From: Phlyctochytrium arcticum
Taxonomy: Eukaryota > Chytridiomycota > Chytridiomycetes > Chytridiales > Chytridiaceae
DNA length: 64,000 nucleotides
Direction: 5' to 3'
Assembly (NCBI GenBank): GCA_025602905.1
Contig: JAHLKI010000001.1
Coordinates: forward strand, 1,860,001-1,924,000
Positions 32,114-46,418 of this stretch are shown in pieces; positions within the stretch are counted from its first letter, which is position 1, and every line of letters starts with the position of its first letter. Under the pieces are notes generated by a model. That model was given only the letters and a program-made list of their open reading frames with translations, had not been told where the DNA came from and searched no databases. The position numbers were made by a program, and so were the translations under genes.

Positions 32114-35100
32114 ATGGTTCATGGAGGCCCTAATAGAGCAGGTAAGCCCCATGCTCACTTTTTCTCCCGGCGACGTTTAAAGCGTAACCCTGTTTGTAGC
32201 TTGTAGACTATATTTTGGCTACCACCAATGCTTCGTCACAAATTACATTTGAAGATACTTCCTTCTACCACCAATTATTGGGTAGCTGTATTGACAGCTG
32301 TTTGATCCAGCCTCCTGAACAACTTCGAAAGAAAGGTTGCCTCTTTCAGCAGTTTCTATTTCAAAATCCTGCTTTGTTTATATTTGCCTACTTAGGGAGA
32401 ACAAGCCTATCTGAACAAGAATCGAAAGCTGCTAAATTGGCCATTAACTTGTTGGATCTAGCGGTCAAAAGACTACCCTCAGTTTTCACTTGGAGAAACA
32501 GCGGGAACGGTGTGGACTCAAATGTAACAGCTGCACAGAACCTCGCAGGGTCCGGGGTTCTGTCGCAGATGTGTTTGGCTACTGGCAATGAAAAAAGGGC
32601 CGAAAGCGAATTTCTTCCCTCAGTTCTGGTCAGCATATTTAAATGCTTCGCGCACACTGCTCTTCGCGAACTCCACACGCATTTACATGGGCTGCTTGTG
32701 AACATCCTTCTTTTGCTTAAAGACGTATCCAGGGATAGTCCATGGAACTTTTTGCAAACGGTCAATGAGTTGATTGACTTGCACGAAGGTAGGTCATGAC
32801 ATACTGGGTGCTCCAAGTTCATGCCATACTTACACCATCTTTTTGTACGTTAGACCTTCACGCTTGTCCCCCACCTGACCAGCTGTATTTGTTTAAAAAG
32901 CTTTTCTATGTTCCAACACTGGGTGCGCTGAGTATGGAAAAGGTTGCAGGAAATATTCTGACGCTTGCGGATGCCGATCAAAAGACAGAGTTTCTTCAGA
33001 ATCTCTATTCGGTATTTGAGCAGATTTTGGAGGTCCCCTTCTTCATTGTGGATACCTTTGGATATCGGCTTCTCCAAATGCTGACTCGCAAGCTCAAGAA
33101 CTGCAAGGCAGTTAATGATCTTGAGGTAAGGTTCCTTCATTGAGGTTTCCTGCTTTCGTGCTTATTTTTCTCCGATTAGCGCTGCTTACGCCTACTGGCT
33201 CAGCTGCTACACCGAACGATCCTAATTCCATTATCATTCAAACAGTCGTTGGCCAACATGCTAATGATCCTTCTCCACCAGTTCCTACAGAAAGATTATG
33301 GGCGGGGTGATACGAAAGCTGAGCTGGAAAGTACCTTCCTAGACTGTTGGAAAAATTGTGTATCCATCGTACCTGTGAATTCCCTCATTGGACTGCGCAA
33401 TTCAGCGCGACAATTGCTGTCGCTACATGTTTTCCGGCGCATTGACTCCATCACATTCAAGAACGAAATTCTTTTGACTTATGCAAATATTCTGAAAGTT
33501 TCAAAACGATTGGATTTGGATCTTATGCAAAACTTTATCGAGCTTTCTTCGGAAGTTGGCATCCGAGACTCGGTAGCAGCCTGTGTCTTAGCAGCCTTAC
33601 CACCTGCCGCTGACCCTCGCGCAAAAGTCCCTGTTACGAGCGGGAAAAGGAAGCACGTACATTATGCCGATCCCAAAGAGAAAGCTGACGAAAGGAACGA
33701 AACTCCTATGAACAAGCGCCTAAAAGGGTTGTTGTCTGCTGTCAGTACATCATCCGATCTATCACTGTCAACGAATGGAAGCGACATACGGCAAAGTCTG
33801 CAGGACGCGTTTCAAGGCTTTGCCTATATAATTGGATCGGATACTGAAGTCAATGGCAAGACTGAGCATATGGGGAGTGGGGTGCTCTTCTTGGTGGAAA
33901 AAGTAGCAACATTTGCTGATCCAGACTCAGTCGTGAACGCCGCTGAAAAAATAGCAGAAACAGCGTTGCGCCATCTAACAGACTTGGCTACAGAGGTTCT
34001 GAGTGACGAGAGGCCTTTGCACGGGGAAGTTTTGCATTGGTTCACTATTGGCTGTCAAGCGGCAGATATCTTGGGAATGCACGGGAATCGCGTTTCATCC
34101 ACTGGAATTTCACAGCTGCTGGTGATTTTGTCACTGCCGTGGATTCAGTACACAGAGGACTTGTCCAAAAAGGAACAGTTTTCCTATCCAGCGGACGCGA
34201 AGTCCAGGTTTAACGAGCTACAACAATCCATGTTCCCGCTGGGGTTCCCACCGTTGCCATCGCATTTTCAGTGTCTAATGAGTGATGACATCAAGGGCTT
34301 CTGTCTGTCAAGTTGGGCGAAGGCTATAAATCATGTTAGCAGTCGTGCCTTGGAGGGGTGGCTTTCCTTCATTATTCTGGAATCAATGTCAATGGCCTCA
34401 AACAATGCTTTCATCTTGGATAGTGCTGCCGCCACTGCTATTTCCTTTGCGAAAGCGCTGATCGGAGGTAATCAAGTGGCGGGGTTGCTGGAGTTTGTGC
34501 ATTTTATCTCAACGGCGACGGAACAGCCTTCACTAAAATTTCAGCGTCATTTTATTTTCGCGCTGGTAAACATGATTGAACAGAGCATCGCTGATCAAAG
34601 CAAGCATTTGGATGCGTCTTTCCGCCAATTTCTGACCTATCAGACTTGGAGCGGACTTCTTTTGCCATCGTTTCCGAAACTTAATGCAACTGCAATACAT
34701 CTGTGCGCCATCATAGCGAAACTTGTGGAGGTCTGCCCTTTGATGGAATTAGGCCCTCAAAATGCAGAACTATGGGCTTGGGTCATCCAAGGGCTATCCA
34801 ATGAGGATGGCGCCATTCGCTTGGCTTGCGGTGAAATCTTGCACCGGGTCTTTGGACGGCTGTCACAAAATCCGGCCTTTGAGAGTACTCTTCATGAGTG
34901 CGAGAAAGACTTGTTTCTTGTCATGAAGCGCTTTGGAAAGGAGAGCAATCTTTCCCACCTCGAAACCTTTCTGAAGAGCCTGGGGAAGATAGGCGTGGTT
35001 CTCAACGATGAGTTTCTAGTCAAAATTGTGTTCTTTCTGGTCGATCAGCTCGGTCATGCGCAAATGACGATTCGGACGTTGAGCTCAGCCCAGTTACAGC

Positions 35101-38100
35101 TTTTTGCAGTCCAACACAATAAAAGCTTGGTAAATTTCTTTGAGCCATTTCAATCAGCTCTGAGCCTGTATCTGATAGATCGGGTGGAAACTGAGCCAAG
35201 AATCTACCGGACTTACCTGCAAATGATGGGCATCGCAAATTTTGATTTCCTGAATAAGAACTCAAAATATATATTACCCTTCCTGGTGGTGCGCCGTGAT
35301 GCCGCCAAAATAGAGGAAATTTCGAAGGTCTTGAAGCTTCCAGTGCCCAACCTTCTGGTAGAGGCTGGGGACTCCATCCTCGCCCGAATCCTGCTACAAG
35401 GCCGAGAGTACGAGAAGACAATGAATTTCTACTTGAGCATGATACCCAATACCACAGGGATTTCTGGATTACTCAGATGTTTTGCATCGTCCTTAGTGAC
35501 CACGTTGGCAATAGAGCTTGGGGAATCTGAGCACGCGAAAGAACGGGTATGGTCGCGTAAATATTTCTTGGCACTCGTAATGTCACGCTCAAGCTTACTC
35601 TTACAGGCGAAGAGTGCGCTACAAGTTATGCAGGCTATCAGAGAGGAAGCTTCTTTTCAGAATGACAATGTGAGCTTAATTGTCAAGCAAGGGCAATCCC
35701 TTTCCCGATTCCTGCATATGCACATATTTAGTCTTTTGGAACATGCAAATCAAACCATTGTGGATACTGAAGAGGTGCGGTCAATAAAGGAGAAGATCAG
35801 AGTTGTGAACGCTCTTAGGGAGATCGTGGTGATCATAGGAAGGGACATCAAATCTGTTTTACCTCAGGTAAAATGATTGTCTAATTTTTCCTTGAGTTTC
35901 ATAACTAGAGACTTGCTTCTTCAGATTACGGCAACGCTGCAGACAGCCATGAAATTTCATTTTTTGCGAACTGCTGTGATCGGCACCTGGAGGGCCTTAT
36001 TGGACACATTGCAAATATCTGATATCGCGAATCTTCTCAATAGCATATGCGCCATGCTTACTCAGGATTACACCGAATTGACAGAAACACAACTGTCAAT
36101 GGTCGTCGGCCTGTTAAAGAATTTGCTTGTTGACAAAAAAGAAGATCTGTCTGATGTTTTGCCAAGTGTATTATTGTTGCCTGATGCACCGGCTTTTCAC
36201 GAGCTCAATGCATACTTGTCAACAGGACGAGATTCCTCTACTTTCTTGAGCCTATTGGGAAATCTCTTGCCTAGCGTCGCTCATGAAAATGCTATTGTTG
36301 CTCTGCGAGGGTTACATGCCCTTCGAAAGCTTTTGTTAGTCCATGAGCAGGATCTGCATGAAGTTCTACTGGCGGAAACTATTGACGACCTCGTAAGTCG
36401 AACAATCCTGGTCCTCTTGGAGGCGATCAAAAGATTCAACAGTTCCTCTCTGGAAATACAAGTGCTTTGTACCGAGTGTTTAGGTTCACTCGGCGCCAAC
36501 GATCCTTTTCGTCTGGATATACCAAGTAACGTCGAGAAACTCAGAGCTAGCGCCATTGATCTGTCAAATCTTGAAGATGCCATCAACTTGTCGTGCGTTC
36601 TTATCGCCACACGATTGGCACCGGCTTGTCGGTCAACGATTGATACAAAACTGCAATCCAATTACGCTTATGCGATCCAAGAGCTGCTAAAGTTTGCCGG
36701 CTTTACAGAGGAAATCATCACGACCACGGCTCAGGTAAACAAGGATGCTACAACCCTGGAAGCGTTCTTGCGGAGAAAGTGGCTACGATTTCCTGCAGAC
36801 GTAAAAACCGCAGTTGCCCCGTTTCTTACTACCAAGTATTCCCAAACGTTACGGAATGTGTCTGTTCAACACGCATATCCTCTATTCCCTCAGGAGACTG
36901 ACTTTCAGAGTTGGCTTCAGACGTGGACTGGCGATCTCATAAGACGAACAATCGGAAAGAATGCACAAGCAATTTTTAGCGTGTGCAAGAACGTGGTTAT
37001 GATTGGCGATATCAATGTCGCGCAATTTATTCTTCCGCATCTCATTTTGAATGTGCTTATTGCGGGCGATTCAGTACAACAAGATGAAGTCTACTTGGAA
37101 ATAATGGCAGTTCTGGAAGCTGATGGCGAAGACAGTAAAAGTGGTACGGAAAAACGGCAACTCGGAGCTCAACTAATTTTCTCCTTGATGGACCACCTAA
37201 GCCAGTGGGTTCACATTCGAAGGCAGGATGACGCGCGGAAAAGAATAGCCCTGGCCCGCAAACAAAATCGGTATCTTAATGTGGAGGAGAGCGTTCCCGA
37301 AAAAAATCCGTCGATTACCGAGGTTGAGGATTTTCTGATAAAAATTCCTCAGAAATCACTGGCAGAGTCCTCACTATCCTGTCGCGCATATGCAAGAGCA
37401 CTTCTTCATTACGAGCAACACATCCGGCACGTTCAGAGCACTCAACCAGAAAAGGCATTGCAGCCACTGTACGCACAATTACAACAAATATATGCCCACC
37501 TAGACGAGCAGGATGGCTTGGAAGGCGTCTCTAAAAAGTTTGTTGCACCAACGCTGGATCAGCAAATTTTGGAGCATCAAAGCGCAGGACGATGGACCGC
37601 TGCTCAAACTTGTTTCGAAATGCTCTTGCAGCAAGCCCCGGAGAAGCTGGAACATCACATCGGACTGATAAATTGCCTGAAAAATTTAGGTCACTATGAA
37701 ACGCTTCATAGCCACGTAATGGCGACTGCGCAGAATTTTCCCTCTTGGGCGCCCATTTTGAACTCTTATGGAATTGAGGCTGCTTGGAGAATGGGTGACT
37801 GGAAGCTGCTGGATACTGCATTAGCAAAGGTCGCAGAATCTCGGTTCGAAACTGGTTTAGGACATATCTTGCAAGCAGGGCGACAGAAGAATACAACACA
37901 TTTTGATAAACTCATGCTTGATACTAGAAAAGGGCTCACCGCTGAGTTAGTAGCTGCGAGTATGGAGTCGTATAGAAGAGGGTACGACTGCGTTGTGAAA
38001 CTACACATGTTGCATGAGATTGAGCAATTCTTTCGAAATCCTGGGCAAGTCTCCGTGGATAGCTCGCAGATGCTCAATTACGATTATTTCGGGAGCTGGG

Positions 38101-40478
38101 ATTCACGCTTAAGGATCACTCTTCCTTCAGCTCGCATTCGTGAGGCTATTTTGAGTGTGCGGCGAATTTTACTTTCCACAAAGTCTGTGAAAGACATTGA
38201 TATATCAACTGGCACTGTGCAAAATCAGCTCGGAAAGCTCTGGTTGCAATCGGCCAAGATTTCACGCAAAGCCGGCCACATACAAACAGCATATAGCGCA
38301 CTGCTACATGCGAGCAAATTTAAAGCCCCCGAGGTACAGCTGGAGAGAGCGAGATGGCTGTGGACTCAAAAAGAAACACACAAAGCTATGTTTGAGCTGC
38401 GCTCAGCCATCCGAACAATCGACCAAACTATACCCGGAGATGTCGCCAAAAATACAACAGATACCCGTGATGATGTAGTCTTCACTAGAGCTAAAGCGAG
38501 ACTGTTATTGACTCGCTGGATGGAAGAAACTAGCACTGCAACCGTAATGGTCATGCTCCACGAATACCAAGATGTGAATAAAGATGTACCCGAATGGGAA
38601 AAGGGAGCATTTTACCTTGGAAGGTACTTCAACAAACTTTACCAAACAGATGAACAGAGAAACAAGGAAAATCTTCGCCAGGGGATTAGTCGACCTACAA
38701 ATCACACCCAACTCGCGTCTTTAGCACATTCCATATGTCATCAATATTCGAAGGCATTAGCGTACGGCGCGAAGTATATCTATCAGACGATGCCAAGATT
38801 ATTGACCATCTGGCTTAGTGTTGGGCAAAAGGTTGCTAACTTCACTTCAGAGAATGATGACGGCTACGAGGTTTGGACCACCAAGTTCAATCAAATGAAC
38901 CGTTTACTCAAGCGGATGAACGAAAGGCTACCTGCCTACCAATTTCTGACAAGTATACCGCAATTGGCATCACGCATTGGCCATGCAAACAGGGATATCC
39001 ACCAAATTTTGGAAGCAATTTTAGTGAATGTTTTGAGTGTTTACCCACAACAAACGTTGTGGCAGCTGATGGCGGTGGCTGAAAGCTCTTCTCCTGTCCG
39101 TAAACAGCGAATGCGTGCGATCTTCTCGAAAGTGAAGTCTGACCCAGCCATGAGGCACTTAAGTCAAGGTGGATTACACGAGCTAATACAAGAAGCGCAG
39201 GCACTGACGAAAAACTTACTGGATCTGTGCAACTTCCCAGTTCAACCGCGGGACACCACTATGAGTATATCAAAAAATTTCCGAAACTTGGCGCGAATGA
39301 CACCACTCAGAATGATTGTACCCTTACAGTCGACAATGACTGCCGTACTGCCATTGGGGAAGCAGGTTGCACCAGCGCACAGGCCTTTTCCACACGAGGC
39401 TCCAACCATATCTGGATTTAATGATGAGGTTGATGTCATGAATTCTCTTCAACGCCCCCGAAAGCTCACCATAAGGGGCAGCAATGGCCGGAATTACATA
39501 TTTTTATGCAAGCCAAAGGATGATCTCCGCAAGGACTGCAGATTGATGGAATTCAATTCAATGATCAACAAGATGCTCAAGAAAGATCCCAGCACTCGCC
39601 GACGGCGATTATATATTCGCACATATGCTGTCATTCCCCTCAATGAGGAATGCGGACTAATCGAATGGGTACCAAATACAGTAGGATTCCGACACATAAT
39701 GGTGGCTGCCTACAAATCCAAAAACATCTACTGCACCCCGATGGAAGTGAAGCAGATGATGGACAGGAAGCAGCCCGGGCCCGAGGAGATTTTCACCCAA
39801 ATGATCTTACCCAAATTTCCCCCTGTTTTTCACGAGTGGTTCCTCGAAACATTTACCGAACCGACTCGTTGGCTCGCTAGTCGTCAAGCGTATTCATCAA
39901 CGACAGCAGTGATGTCAATGGTTGGATACGTGGTGGGTTTGGGTGATCGGCATGGTGAAAATATTCTTTTTGACGATCAGACGGGAGATTGCGTTCACGT
40001 CGATCTAAATTGTTTATTCGAGAAGGGCTTGACTTTCGAGAAACCGGAAAGAGTTCCATTCCGATTGACCCATAATATGGTGGGTGCATTCGGGGTAACC
40101 GGTACCGAGGGAATTTTCCGAAAGTGCTGTGAAATGACATTAGCGGTGCTGCGAGCGAATCGAGACTCGCTAATGTCCGTGCTAGAAACTTTCCTATATG
40201 ATCCGCTCTGCGAATGGAATCGACCCAGTCGACGAGCTGCACATCAAAACGTGCAACAACCAGGTTTTAACTCAGCAACCACGGATGCAGATGGTGAAAA
40301 TCGTCAGGCACGCGAGACCCTGGATAAGATTGATCGAAAGCTGCAAGGGTTTATGGGAGACCCGAAAGAGCTCACGTTACCGTTCAGTGTGCAAGGTCAA
40401 GTACACGAGCTTATTGAACAGGCCACGAGCACCAAGAATTTATCTCTCATGTACATTGGATGGACTGCGTATATCTAG
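32114..40478 (+). CDS. ATR: ATR/Mec1/Rad3 DNA-damage checkpoint kinase
   Basis: Five exons, join(32114..32141, 32207..32788, 32854..33125, 33246..35867, 35925..40478), 2685 residues, the size expected for ATR (Mec1 2368, human 2644). An N-terminal HEAT-repeat solenoid runs through ~1700 residues, followed by FAT helices. The PI3K-like kinase starts near 2340: LTIRGSNGRNYIFLCKPKDD with the ATP lysine, the ATR-typical LRKDCRLMEFNSMINK, YVVGLGDRHGENILF as catalytic loop and HVDLNCLFEKG as activation segment. It ends in the FATC domain NLSLMYIGWTAYI. The wording of LMEFNSMINK and IPLNEECGLIEWV separates it from ATM and TOR. It senses RPA-coated single-stranded DNA with an ATRIP partner. Start uncertain: ATG 32051 is in frame and would add 21 residues. 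Confidence 0.96.
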
Positions 40479-40633
40479 TTCGCAATATAGTTAAGTATCC
40501 TAGAAAATCAAGTAAATAAATAAAACTACACATATACAAAATGAAAAGGCTCTGATCATCTAACACCCACACACTCTGGATGATGGAGCGAAGCGTCATC
40601 TGTCAATCAGTAACAGTGCATTCTTATCGCCTG

Positions 40634-43600
40634 TCACGTATCTTCGGCCGTGGTTTCGTCCGATGAAAAAAATCTATCTGCCCAATATCGAATTCGCTCA
40701 AAAAGGTTGGTGCGTTCGTAGGGCTTTACAACATAGTCATCCATGCCAGCCTCAATCGCTCGTTCACGGTGGTGCGTGCGCGCATTTCCAGATAGGCCGA
40801 TTATCGGCAGGCGCAGAAAATGCGAAGACGCGGTATAGCTAGATGGAATGGACATGGGAGGAGAGTTGCTGAGAGGTACGACCGACACTGCTCCAGTAGG
40901 TGTATGATCAGCTGCACGTAATATTTCCCCGGGTTCACCAGATGGAACCAGAGAGGCTACTATGGACGATGCGCCGGACAGTCCGTTAGGCGGCGCTGAA
41001 ATGGAAATTCCTTCCGTAAGGCCATCCGCAGAGTTTGGTAAGTGGTCTTCTTTCCTTTCCATGCGTTCCTTTAGCAACTGAACTTCCCACTTCCGTATTT
41101 GTAGTGTTGCAGTGAGGCCATCCATCGTAGGCATCTCCAAGTCCATAAGCACCACCTCGAAACCATCATACCCATACATACCGGTAGACAAGCCGCCTCC
41201 GTGATCAGGGTTCTGCGGCGCACATATGAGATCAAGGGCTTCTTGACCGTTATTAGCGACAGTTGGTTCAAATCCTCCTATAACAAGTTGTCGGTGCAGA
41301 ACGCGCTGATTGATCAAATTGTCTTCCACAATGAGAACGCGAATCTTTCCACGACTGGAGATGTTGCCAGTTTGCTGTGTCTTAATGGCTGCGCCTGATG
41401 CAACTGAGAGCGACGCATGCTCTACGGCATTAGCCGCCACATAAAGATTCGATTTTGTTGTGGGTAAGGCATCATCCACCGACGAAACGCAAGACCTGTC
41501 ATTTGACAGCTCGCATCGTGCAGTCACTGTAAATGTTGAGCCTTTACCAGGAGCGGATTGAGCCACAATGTCGCCATTCATCAATTGTGCGAGCTGTTTG
41601 CTGATATGCAAGCCAAGGCCAGTGCCACCATACTCTCGATGCGTTCGAATACTGGCTTGGGAGAATCGCTTGAACAGCTTGTCCTGCGCCTCTTTCGACA
41701 TTCCAATACCAGTGTCTTTCACCGACACAACTAGCAAAATTGTTTGTGCTGGCTGAACGTCGAGCGATGTGTCAATTTGAGCTTCTTCAGAACGAGACTC
41801 CACTTGGCCTTCCAGACTCAATGTGATTTCCCGCACGGTGCACTGTCAGTTATAAATTAGAAACATATTCTTTAGTGATTTGTAAACCATCTTTCACCTT
41901 CTCCGTAAACTTGACGGCGTTCGACAAGACGTTGATCAAAATTTGTCCAAGACGATCGGGATCACCAATCACAGCCGAGTACTTCCAATCGATATGCGTT
42001 CGAAACTGAATATTCTTCGCCTCCATCTCTGCATTGTAAATGGACGCGATACTACGAACCACCGCAGGCGGGTCGAATACGCTTTTGCAAACGGAAATAT
42101 TCCCCGATTTCAGTTTGCTGAGATGCAGAACGTCATCAGCAATGACTCTTTGATGTTTCGCGCAAGATTGGATGGCGTTCAACGCTTCAGTGTCATCCGC
42201 CATTTGTTGACAGGTCCTTTCATATATATCCTTGTACAAAGGTGAGTCGGTAGATGCCAGCCGCGCCATGAAATTGTCTGAAAGAATGCGTCTCTCCAAC
42301 AGCCCTGTACGGAGCAGGTCAACATTGTTGTAAATTGCATTGATGGGGTTGCGGATCTCGTGTGATATCATGTCTATGAGATTTTCCTGGGCCTTCCTAT
42401 TGTCCTCAGCCTCTTGTAGCTGCCTTTGTTGGTCCACGACTTGCTCGGTAATGTCGGTTACGGCGCCCACAAATCCGTGTAAAGTGCCATTTTCATCCTT
42501 TTCGGGTGCCCATTGGGCGATGACCCACACAGTTTTGCCATCCGGCCGTTCATAGCGGAATTCTATTCGAGCACTTTCGCGATCTTTGATACTTGTCCAC
42601 CACGCCGCTTTGACGCTAACTAGATCATCTTTGTGAACAGTGCTCATAAGAGGCATACCAATATGCGCGCCTGACATCTGTACCAAACGCTGCGACCGAT
42701 ATACCACATCCCCTTGCTGATTTGCGCGGAAAATGCCAACAGGACTCAATCTCGCCAAATGTTCCAATTCGTTTCGAAGCCGTCCTAACTCAAGATGAGT
42801 TCGTACTCGGGCAACCAATTCTTTTGCACCAAAAGGCTTTGCCATGTAATCGTCCGCCCCAACTTCCAAACCTTCCACTCGGGCCTCTTCACCAGCGCGC
42901 GCTGACAGGAGGATGATCGGTAGCAAGCGGTGCTCAGGATCTGCTCGAATCTGACGGACAAGTTCAAACCCATCCACCCTGGGCATCATCACGTCCGAGA
43001 GAATGAGTCCAGGTGCCTTCTCTCTGATTCGTTCCAGTGCTTGTGCTCCATCACGTGCGATTCGCACGCGGAGGGGAGAAAGCAACGACTTCAAATAGAG
43101 AGCCATGTCGGCGTTATCATCACATACCAAAATGTACGGCTCGGGTGTAGTAGAGCCGAAAGTGTCGGCACCCGTAGCTGACCAGCGAAATAAATTCACC
43201 TTACTCTCGTCCCCCGCCTTTCGCTCTTTTATGTGACGGGCTGATTGGTCATGGTCGGTTTTTTCTTGCTGGTCTTCGTCGTCCCGGTGTGGAAGCCATC
43301 CCATCGCCTCTTCTACGTATTGTGAGCTTAGACCAGGGGATAGAATCGCCTGCGTTCCTCCAGCTGGTGATTGCGAAACGCGATCTCGGTGCAGGTGGTG
43401 TGTGCCGAGAGGAAGATGTATTGTAAAGGTTGTTCCCACATCGATTTCTGATTCGACCGATATTTTGCCCTCGTGCAGTTTCACAAGTTCTTGTGTAAGC
43501 GCCAAGCCTATTCCTGTACCTTCATTGGAGCGCCGTCCAACCACCTCCACGCGGAAAAATCGCTCGAAAATACGTGGAAGATATTCTTTGCTAATCCCCA

Positions 43601-45346
43601 AGCCCGTGTCTTTAACCCGAAGAACAGCGAAATCATCTTCACGGCTGAGCGTAACAGTAATCGCTCCTTTCAATGTACACTTGAGCGCGTTAGACAGCAG
43701 ATTGTATACAATCTTTTCCATCACATCACGATCGACATATACTAATTCCCCAATAGGTTTAGCGTCTACAACAAGTTCAAGTGATGCACGCTCGATAGCA
43801 GATCGAAAAACCCCACAAAGATCGACTATGAGTTGTTCGAGGCGGGTGGCTTGGTATGATGCCTGCATCCTTCCAGCTTCCAAACGCGAAAAGTCCAAAA
43901 GAGAGTTTACCAGCTTGAGCAGGCGCAGGGAATTTCGGTGGACGACTGATAGGTCAGCGCGTACATCTGGAGGGAGATCCTTCTTCAGAGCTTCCTCTAG
44001 CGGGCCACCAACAAGCATCAAAGGAGTCCGAAACTCGTGCGAGACAGAACTGAAGAAGTCAGTTTTTGCTTTGTCCAGCTCCGCAAGTATTTCCCTTTTC
44101 CGCTTTTCCTGCTCATAAGACAAAGCTGTAGCAACATTATTGGACAATTGACGCGCGACAAGCTCGTGAAAGTTGCGGTAAAGAGTGTTAAGCTGGCGCC
44201 TACTGCTACGTCCCATGACGATGCACCCTATCGGATCACCCAATGAAGATCGAATTGGAGAGGCCAATGCCATGGTCACCCGCTCTGGCCAATACGTGCC
44301 AGAAATGACGCAATCGTCGTCAAGGGCAAATGCAACAGTTCCAGTTGAAGTAAGGACGCTCCGCACTGCAGCAGGAATGGAGCCATGTACCTCGGCATTA
44401 AAATCTAAAGTTTCCGGCAGTGCCATATAAGAAAACGGTCCGCCTGTTGTTGCTTGCCGCACCGCACGTTGCCCCTCTCGTTCATAAAGATATATTGCGG
44501 ACATCGGGATGTCGGCAAAATCTTTCTGAAGACAATCAGCTGCCATACGGCAGGCTTCGACAACAGTTTTCGCTGCTCCAGCCTGGCCTCCGAGCTCTCG
44601 TACACAGCGCTCTTGTCGCTCGCGAATGACACGTTCCGTCACTTCAAAGCTCGGTATCAGTATTCCCATCAGTTCACCGTTATCCGATTTGATGGGCGAC
44701 ATTGACCATGTGAAATATGTTTCCTCCTGATATCCATGCCGCAACATTGGAAGAAAGCGATCGGCGTTCCATGATGTTTCACCACAACGAACCCTGGCCA
44801 CCTCTGACCCTATTTCAGGCCAGATGTCACTCCATACAATGGGTGCCGGGCGCCCGAGACAGGGATGTTTTGGTCCCAGAATTTGCTTATAAGCGTCATT
44901 GTAAAAAATGAGATGTTCCGGGCCCCAGAAAACTATGAACGCAAAGCGACTCGCGCAAATAACATTGAGCGTTGCGCGAAGCTCGTTGGGCCAAGATTCC
45001 GAAGGTCCGAGCGATGTGTTACTCCAATCAAAATCCCGAATTCTGAAAACGTCCCAAGAGAAATAAACAAAAGTTAGCAAATTGCGGTGGGGAATATCCG
45101 TATGTCTTTCTTAGCTGAACAAACGAACCTGCCACCCATTTCTCCACCGTCCGATAAGTTGATAGGACCGCCTAACTCGATAGGTGGGGATAAATCCGGC
45201 GAGCGTAGTTCCATATTTGCTGTCCATCGTTCTTGAGAACCCCTAGTGCCAGTATCATTTGGTGTATCTGCAACCACGACGGAACTTTGCGTATTGCGGG
45301 GGGACGTATTCGTGCGCTCTGATGGGATAACTGTTGAGTTGGCCAT
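40634..45346 (-). CDS. Dual hybrid histidine kinase (PAS-GAF-HK-REC-PAS-HK-REC)
   Basis: Three exons, complement(40634..41842, 41898..45042, 45129..45346), 1523 residues. Order: a PAS-like sensor (DWSNTSLGPSESWP, residues ~75-215), a GAF-like region (~225-375), first kinase core with His408 in SHEFRTP, ATP-binding NLLSNALK and DTGLGIS, first receiver with Asp756 in LSDVMMP and Lys808, second PAS (~835-940), second kinase core with His967 in SHEIRNP, NVLSNAVKF, DTGIGMS and GGTGLGLHIS, and second receiver with Asp1355 in LMDLEMP. All phosphotransfer residues look intact. No membrane segment is seen, so a cytosolic sensor is likely. Cryptococcus Tco2 has a similar doubled layout. It would feed an Ypd1-type phosphotransfer protein not found here. 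The second receiver has a ~100-residue insertion after its Asp strand. Confidence 0.94.
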
Positions 45347-46418
45347 TGCAAAGTGGTTTTCAAACTTGGTTTTCCAGCAACGGCTAATGGAAAAGAAGTG
45401 ATCTAACACGGACCGGCGACTTGACTCCCGAATTTACACAGCCGGTCGTACCGCTCGGTTTGGACGAGTCGTGCGTGAGAAGATCTGCAAGGTCTTCTCT
45501 TGCGAAGTGTTTCCATAGGTTGTATGCAAGCACGTATCATAGAATTTTGAAACGTTTCTGTCACCCTTCGGCTCCATCGGAATGGTACTGGAATGTGCGA
45601 CCTGTGCGACGGCACCAGCTTCCACGAAATCCGTCAGCTCGGCCCATGGCCTTGGTTCCCTCCAGCCGCATCCGAACCAGCGTGGCGCAAGATCATGCCG
45701 TCAGCAACTCCGACAGAGTCCGACAGCCCGACAGCGGCGGCAGCGTCTCGAAGCTTGCAGGAAGCACCGACTCTAAAAAAACCAAAAAAAAAATAAAGTA
45801 TCAGGGACCAGCTTCAAAAAATCTCCGAAATCTTCACCATAAATCTTGAAAAACTCTCTGCTAATGCGATTGATGTAATTCTATGAAATGCCTGACTGCA
45901 AGTTTGGGCCATATTGATCGCGACAGATCCGCATCTTTCAAGAGCTTGGCTATTTTGGTTTCCCCCTCCAATCCTATATTGGATCTTGATGGTGTTTTGC
46001 AATGGATGTTTGTTGGTAGAAACAAATCCCGCGCGTTTCCTTAGATGTACGTAGGGTTAATGAGTGCCACTAAATGGTAACATTCCAATTTGGCACGCCG
46101 GAGCTGTGAATTCCAGAGTTTAGGGTGGCCCTTCCTTAATACCCGTGTGTCTAAGCGCCGGCCCCATATCAGGGTCAAACTTGCCGTCTTCGTCCCATTT
46201 TTATCGCCGTGGTCTTTTTTGGTCGCTTTATTAGCACCCCTACCTTTGGCGACGGCCTCCAACCAAACTGGCTTCTCTTTGTGCAGATCCAACAGTGGGC
46301 CAGCAGAGCGGTCGCAGAACCTCGTAACTTTATACGAAAGGTATTGACTCTGCATTTTCAATTTCATTACTTGAGAGCTGAGGCAAATTTTTATCTTCTT
46401 CAGAAATCGCCGTGAAAG
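45347..46418. other. Divergent intergenic region, histidine kinase and STPG protein
   Basis: 1.07 kb. A 142-codon plus-strand frame (45421-45849) starts only at TTG and has no domain, so it was not called. An A-rich run lies at 45775-45800. Both promoters must lie here. Confidence 0.5.

Noticed and set aside
35020..35421. 133-codon minus-strand frame
   Set aside because: Antisense to the ATR HEAT-repeat region with no independent support.
45421..45849. 142-codon plus-strand frame between the histidine kinase and STPG genes
   Set aside because: Starts only at TTG, is low-complexity and basic at its end, and has no family features.
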